This document shows, one piece after another, positions 32,422 through 37,472 of a stretch of DNA of 37,472 nucleotides (position 1 is its first letter; each line of letters starts with the position of its first letter). The stretch lies in the NCBI GenBank assembly GCA_015657535.1, contig JADHZB010001402.1, forward strand, positions 1 through 37,472, written 5' to 3'. Below the pieces are notes generated by a model. That model did not search any database, was not told where the DNA came from, and saw nothing but the letters and a program-made list of their open reading frames with translations. Position numbers and translations under genes: made by a program. Source of the stretch: Nephromyces sp. MM_2019 (lineage: Eukaryota; Apicomplexa; Aconoidasida; Nephromycida).

Positions 32422-35400
32422 TCACAAGCATTCGTTTTGAAATGATGAGAGGTGCACCCAGCTCGAGGTTTTTGTGTGTAATTCAAGATGGGGATGTGTG
32501 AAATCGAAGCAAGCTTCTGCTTCATCATACGCAACCCTATATGAATACATGCTGCTTTATTTTGGTTATTAAAAAAATGCATCGCTTCCACGTTTCCACT
32601 TACTAAGTAATATACACATTCATAGGTGCCAGTAATCGCAATATAGCAAAGATCAATAGTGAGCACAAATCACGCACACACACGGGAGATTTAAAAAAAA
32701 ATTAAGTGTACGTACACCTCAACGAACCACGAAATCGCACAGTCTAGACACGCGATACCAGCATTTTCTTCCAAAGGCATACACATACTCACAGCTACAC
32801 ACGCTCAGACACCCATCCACACACACACACACACAATACGCACACACACATCCCGGTAGAAACACAGTGCGCATACGCACACATTCTTCAATATCTCCAT
32901 GGTATCTAGGAGTTTAAATTTCTAGTAAGATCTTTACGATTTGCATCGCCTTAACGATCTTCCATAACTTCAAGCAAAAACATCGCGTAAACACACAAAT
33001 TCACCCTTCAAAGGGGTAGAGAATGTGCTGAAACTCACTACTACCTCAGTAGTTTTAGCGCCAAAAAGCTTATCTAGTATGTCTCATATTGTATTCATAC
33101 AAACTCAGATAAACTGCTGAAAAAGCGCTTCTCGCAGGCCTGAAGAAGGCCACTATCGTAGGCTTTTCCTACAATGTTGAAATCTGCAACGCTGCAGACA
33201 TCTTGAAACGCTGCAACATGAGATAGCATGCAAAGAGTGGCACACACACACAAATAAAGAGAGGAGAGAAGCGGAGAAAAAAGAGAAAAGTGAGACACAC
33301 AAAGCACACACACAACCTACACTGTCATAGCTTAGGGTAGGAAAAAACTCTGCAAAAAAACTCTGAGAAAGCAGGAGAGGCCGATTTTTGAAAGGAAACA
33401 TCCAAACAGAGATATCCTACAGGAGATAAAGCCAAGTACCATAAAAAAAAAAACATGCAAACCGACAAACACAGGCAAGGAACCATCCAAATTAAAGGCA
33501 TTAAATCCGCTTTCCTTTCATCCTATCATTTCCCAGAGCCTAGAATCTCTTGGTGACCTTTTTTCGTTTATCTCCTCAAACCCATTATTCTTCTATATAC
33601 TCTTAAATTTTGCACATTCCTCTTCATACTCACACACACTCACGCACACACACGAACTCAACAGGAAAAAACAGCAGCTTTTTCCGGGGCCTCTGTATAC
33701 TCACTGACACACACATAAAATCAACAGAAAAAACCCGCTTTTTCGGGGGGACCTTACACACACAAGAAAATACAAGAGCCCTTTCTGCGAAACATAGTAG
33801 GGCTTTCCGTCTTCCCGAGCGCTCTCAATGCTTTAGAGTAAAACAGTTAAACCTTTGATTTGATTTCCAACTCCAGCTTGTAGCAGTCGGTGCAAAAATC
33901 CTTGAATCTGCAGGAGGGAGAGAGACATAGTATGGCAACACACATACAGTGTGGAGCGTCGGTGCAATAACAGCGATTTGTAGGAAGAAGAAATGAAATG
34001 TAGGTATTGCAAAGCTGCTTGAGGAGGTGCAACACACACACACACACACACAGGACTTTAGAAGATGTAGTGAGCGCATAGCTGCTTGAGGAGGTGCAAC
34101 GTACAAAAAAATGGCACTAGGAGATGCACCCCACATACATCAACACACACTCCAAGCACTTCACACACATGCCACATACACACACCACCCACAAGCACCA
34201 CCCACCACCCACAAGCACCACCCACCTAACATACCACTCATACCCCACCCACCAACACACACACTCACACACACACACACACTCACACACACACACACAC
34301 ACACACACACGCTCACCACCTACCACCCACCCACTACCGACACATACCTTCAAAAAAAAACTCACCTCAATGCAGAATAGTTCCAGCGATATCGCCTCGA
34401 GCCACCAAAAACAAAGAGAGTCCCATCCTCATCATTAGCCAGAGAAGCCTCCATTCTCCTCGATATGGGGATATCCATAAGAGGCTTCTTTCTCCAACCT
34501 CTAAGCTTCTTTCCCTCTTCCACCACCTTCTCCACCTGCAAATTGCCTTCAGTAACTCCACCACTTTTAGACGATTCTCCTTCTTCTTCTTCTTCTTCCT
34601 CTTCAAAACATCCGCTTAGTTCATCAGTTTCATCCAACTTCGCATATTTATCTTTTTCATTCGCTTCTTTTTCTCCTCTTCTTTTCATCTCTTCTGCTGC
34701 AGAAGGCTGGAATATCTTTGAGCCCTGCGAATCATTCCGCTGTCGATAGGAATGGGGGGTTTCTTCAGTGCTTGAAGCTCCATGCTCTGCTGTGTGCGAG
34801 AAAGGAGATTTCAAGCGTTTTAAGGGGAGGTTTTTAACGACTATATAGAGGGAGGGGACATGGTGTGTGTGGGTGGTGTGTGGTGGGTGTGGTTTCTGGG
34901 TGGTGGATGTTGGCTGTGGGTGGTGGATGCTAGTTGTAGGTGCTGCGTGTGTGCGGTATGTGTGTGCGGTATGTGTGTGTGGTATGTGTGTGTGTTGGTG
35001 TGTGTGTGTTGGTGTGTGTGTGTGGTGTGTGTGCGACGCTATCAGTGGGATTTTGCGGCGACACCAGGGGGTATCTCGTCGTCGGTGAGTGTTCATCTTG
35101 CTCATGCGTGTCTTTTTGGTGCGCACTACTGGTCTTTGTCTTGTCAACAGGATAAGCATCGCGTGTGGGCGTTTCAGGGCGATTCTGACGGTGTGTTAGT
35201 CTTTCTCGTGGGAACGCAAAGTCTTCAACTGACTGTGTACGCGCAAAACCTTTCCTTCGCTAATATAAGTGTGTGTGTGTGGGCACACACACGATTGCAT
35301 CTTCATGTTCGCTACTTTCCCAGAGGGGAAAAGGAGAAGGAGAAGTTCACTCCACAAAGCTATCAGTATCAAATAACACCATGTATGCTTGCTCTCTTGC

Positions 35401-37311
35401 GGTGCCTGTGCATGCATTTTGCTATCTCAATTTTAATCTTCATAACCTAAAAACACGAGCTAACACACAGGAAGAAGCAAGAAATCTTGGCCTCTCAATT
35501 TTCGCCTTACACATACAGTGAAACTTTAAGTCCAAGGTGTGTGTGTTCCCTATTGAATAGTTTCTATCAGTGAGCTTTGGCTGACCTATACACACACAGT
35601 GAAACTCTGGGGTAAGCCTAAAGTGTGTGTCCCTTACCTTCTTCACTCCAAACAACACTCCCTTCCTAATCTACACCCACACACACATAGAGCGATACTT
35701 GACGTGCTCAGAGACTACCGCTGCACTTCTCTTACCAGCGTTTTGTTTTGCGTGTTGTTCGTTGATTTCCCTCTCTCTCCTATCTTTAGTAATCACAGAG
35801 GGCTGCTTCAAGGCTATACGAGATAAATCAAGCAGAGACCACTCCAGAGTCCCGGTATTCAACGTATAGAAGTCATTCATATACATCCCAGTATAACCTC
35901 CAAAGATGATGAGGGTTAAGCCTATAGCTGAGGCTCTGTGTGCGGTTCTCGCAGGAGGCAGAGAACCCACACAATTGAGCTCCTCCCATACCCAACCTTC
36001 TCGAGGATCGTCAGTCGGTGTATCTGAGGGGTTATCTTGGGAGTAAGGGGGTGTACGTACTTCCCGAGAGAGTCTCCAGACATCCTAAGTTATGTGTGGA
36101 AACAGAAGCAAGTGCAGCGTGTGTGTATGGTTATAGGGGCGGGGGTACGGAGGGAATACACACACAAACAGACAGGGTGGAAGGTGGGAGGGAGTGAGAT
36201 AAACAAGGGGAGGGTGAAGACAGGAAGTTTTGGAGGGGCGCAACGTGGTATTGTGGTGTGTGAGGTGCGTGTGGGAAGTTGAGGCGTGTGCGAAGTTGAA
36301 AAGTGTGAGGTGCGTGTGCGAAGTTGAAAAGTGTGAGGTGCGTGTGCGAAGTTGAAAAGTGTGAGGTGCGTGTGCGAAGTTGAAAAGTGTGAGGTGCGTG
36401 TGCGAAAGTGTGAGGTGCGTGTGCGAAGTTGAGATTTACGCGAAGTGACGGGATGCGAGATGTGTGTGAAGTTGAGAAGTGTCAGGTGTGTTTGTGAAGC
36501 TGAGGTATATAAGGTGCAGCAGGCTCGAGTTGAAGTAGGCAGTAGGTTAAGTGATCGGACCGAATGCAGCATTACGTGTGTGCGCCTGTATAAAGAAGGG
36601 CTTTCTGAGCGCATGTGGCTAGATGCGAAGGGAAAAAAAAAGTTGCGCTTAGAAGATTGGAGAGCAGCTGTAATGGCAGACACTAGAAAAATGTGGCACA
36701 CACGTTAACACACACAGTCTGGAATCAGTAAACACTCTCCCTCAATATCTGCATTAAAATACCCAATATATACACACAATGCACAAACAAGACAGACATA
36801 CAGCACAGACTCACACACACATATACAACATAGTCTCATATACATACTCCAAACACAGAAAACACTCACATCCTCCAAACACTCTCGCACATGCATTGCA
36901 ACAAAATGCATAAAAATAGACTCATACATTCTCCAAACACACAGTCATATTCTCCGTACACACACACGACGCTCGGATGCTCCAAGAAACTCTTACATAC
37001 ACACAACAGGAAAAATTGCACACACAAGTTTTCAAACCAATTCCTCTCTTTGGCCCCCCCCCCACCTGCATCAGAGAAGATACGCTTCCTTTGCTGCTAT
37101 TAGAACCTCCGCTACTCAATAAAGAGGAGCCTCTCTTGAAGATCTTCACGACATGCTTTTCAGCTCGCCCTCCAAAGAGGAAGGCTCTATCGCCAATGAC
37201 TGTTAGTGTGTGTCCAAAGCGAGCTGAAGGTGCTTCAGTCGCACACACACGCCGTCTACTAGCGATAAACTCCTGCCATCGGCTACTCTCAGGTGGGGGT
37301 GAGTGTGGAGG
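32422..37311 (-). CDS. Kelch-repeat protein with probable C-terminal BTB-like region (partial, multi-exon)
   Basis: The 5' part lies beyond the right edge. Exons I support, in coding order: 37311-37026, 36682-36576, 36084-35820 (or to 35736), about 35259-35060, 34789-34366, 33907-33853, 33416-33323 (or 33317), 33210-33101, 32967-32938 and a possible last exon 32536-32422. Kelch motifs: ARFGHTLTVIGDRAFLFGG; ARTAHRASAIGLTLIIFGG then YMNDFYTLNTGTLEW; GTLFVFGGSRRYRWNYSALR joined to FKDFCTDCYKLELEI. These form beta-propeller blades. An acidic run of glutamates lies in 34789-34366. VCSVADFNIVGKAYDSGLL with QACEKRF resembles the end of a BTB domain and its following helices. Kelch followed by BTB is the order seen in LZTR1-type proteins, often Cullin-3 adaptors; that role is inference. 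Joins around 35.8-34.8 kb and 33.85-33.4 kb are unresolved in phase. Confidence 0.68.
33630..33765. repeat. pair of hairpin-forming repeats in an intron of the Kelch gene
   Basis: Two related units about 63 bases apart. The first has GGAAAAA at 33664-33670 pairing with TTTTTCC at 33679-33685. The second has GAAAAA at 33727-33732 pairing with TTTTTC at 33739-33744. Each follows a CA run and TCAACAG. Confidence 0.7.
34014..34100. repeat. exact 20-bp direct repeat, 67 bp apart
   Basis: GCTGCTTGAGGAGGTGCAAC occurs at 34014-34033 and again at 34081-34100, with a CA run starting right after the first copy. It lies in the Kelch-gene intron between exons 34789-34366 and 33907-33853. Confidence 0.9.
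34138..34335. repeat. CA microsatellite and CCCACCA-type repeat in a Kelch-gene intron
   Basis: A long CA run at 34257-34310 preceded by ACAAGCACCACCCACC units (34190-34230). It ends only about 50 bases from the GTGAGT donor at 34365. Confidence 0.85.
34858..35036. repeat. TG microsatellite between two Kelch-gene exons
   Basis: A TG run with GTGGTG and TGTGTGTTGG interruptions on the plus strand. On the minus strand the open frame of the preceding exon runs into it as a His/Thr-rich peptide; the exon probably ends before it (possible donors near 35039 and 35060). Confidence 0.8.
35500..35645. repeat. diverged direct repeat in an intron of the Kelch gene
   Basis: Two related blocks, CACATACAGTGAAACTTTAA near 35511 and CACACACAGTGAAACTCTGG near 35590. 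Each is followed by a GTGTGTG and CCCT segment. Between them lies non-repetitive sequence. Confidence 0.6.
36260..36435. repeat. 28-bp minisatellite
   Basis: Unit of 28 bases built from GAAGTTGAAAAGTGTGAG and GTGCGTGTGC. Copies start at 36292, 36320, 36348 and 36376, with truncated or diverged copies on both sides. It lies in the intron between exons 36682-36576 and 36084-35820. Confidence 0.92.
36710..37020. repeat. CA-rich degenerate repeat in a Kelch-gene intron
   Basis: CA-rich sequence with CTCCAAACAC and TCATAC words repeating about every 30-50 bases (near 36847, 36876, 36930). It fills the intron between exons 37311-37026 and 36682-36576. Confidence 0.65.
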
Positions 37312-37378
37312 CTGAAAAAAGGGTAAAGATAAACACATAAACACACGGATTAGGAGGACGGGATGAGGGGGGGAAATT

Positions 37379-37472
37379 GAAGATGATGGAGATGATGAAG
37401 ATGATGAAGATGATGAAGATGATGGAGATGATGAAGATGATGAAGATGATGAAGATGATGAAGATGATGAAG
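37379..37472. repeat. 9-bp GATGATGAA microsatellite running off the window edge
   Basis: Nearly perfect tandem units of GATGATGAA, with GATGATGGA variants. It lies just upstream, in transcript order, of the acceptor at 37312. It could be intronic or encode a short-period peptide in a further exon; the window ends here. Confidence 0.9.

Noticed and set aside
34111..34438. Overlapping His/Thr-rich plus frames near 34.1-34.4 kb
   Set aside because: They are translations of the CA microsatellite, opposite the Kelch-gene exon and its donor.
36292..36420. Regular 28-bp repeats as a CRISPR-like array
   Set aside because: Repeats are directly adjacent with no unique spacers, and the setting is a eukaryotic intron.

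Overview
The window looks like nuclear DNA of an intron-rich unicellular eukaryote. Genes are split into many short exons by GT-AG introns of mostly 80-1500 bp, intergenic space is AT-rich, and CA/TG microsatellites are abundant. I favour an alveolate or apicomplexan-like protist, but nothing here proves it. There is no bacterial-style operon, ribosome binding site, rRNA, tRNA or CRISPR array that I can see. Long open frames are few, so most genes were rebuilt by hand from splice sites and reading-frame phase; all joins are predictions.  Layout: (1) 1-3.4 kb holds CA/TG repeats and coding-like minus-strand fragments of an unrecognised gene. (2) 3455-8344, minus strand, is an eight-exon gene for an ALY/REF-like mRNA-export adaptor with a UAP56-binding motif and two RRM domains. 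(3) 8.4-13.6 kb is mostly non-coding to my eye, with scattered plus-strand candidate exons, the last ending in a stop at 13568. (4) 13991-21733, minus strand, is a 14-exon gene for a roughly 1068-residue polytopic membrane protein with a secreted-type cysteine-rich region; no family assigned. (5) 21.7-29.0 kb has no firm gene, only weak candidates and a 123-bp tandem repeat. (6) 29019-32029, plus strand, is a two-exon NOL1/NOP2/Sun-type RNA cytosine-5 methyltransferase. (7) 32.4-37.3 kb, minus strand, is a Kelch-repeat protein with a probable C-terminal BTB-like region, cut by the right window edge.  Two of the four firm genes act on RNA: the adaptor in mRNA export and the methyltransferase in RNA modification. 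The other two are a membrane protein and a Kelch/BTB scaffold; proximity does not show that they work together. Microsatellites are confined to the two flanks (about 0.8-10.1 kb and 30.5-37.4 kb), while the central 20 kb with the membrane-protein gene is nearly free of them.
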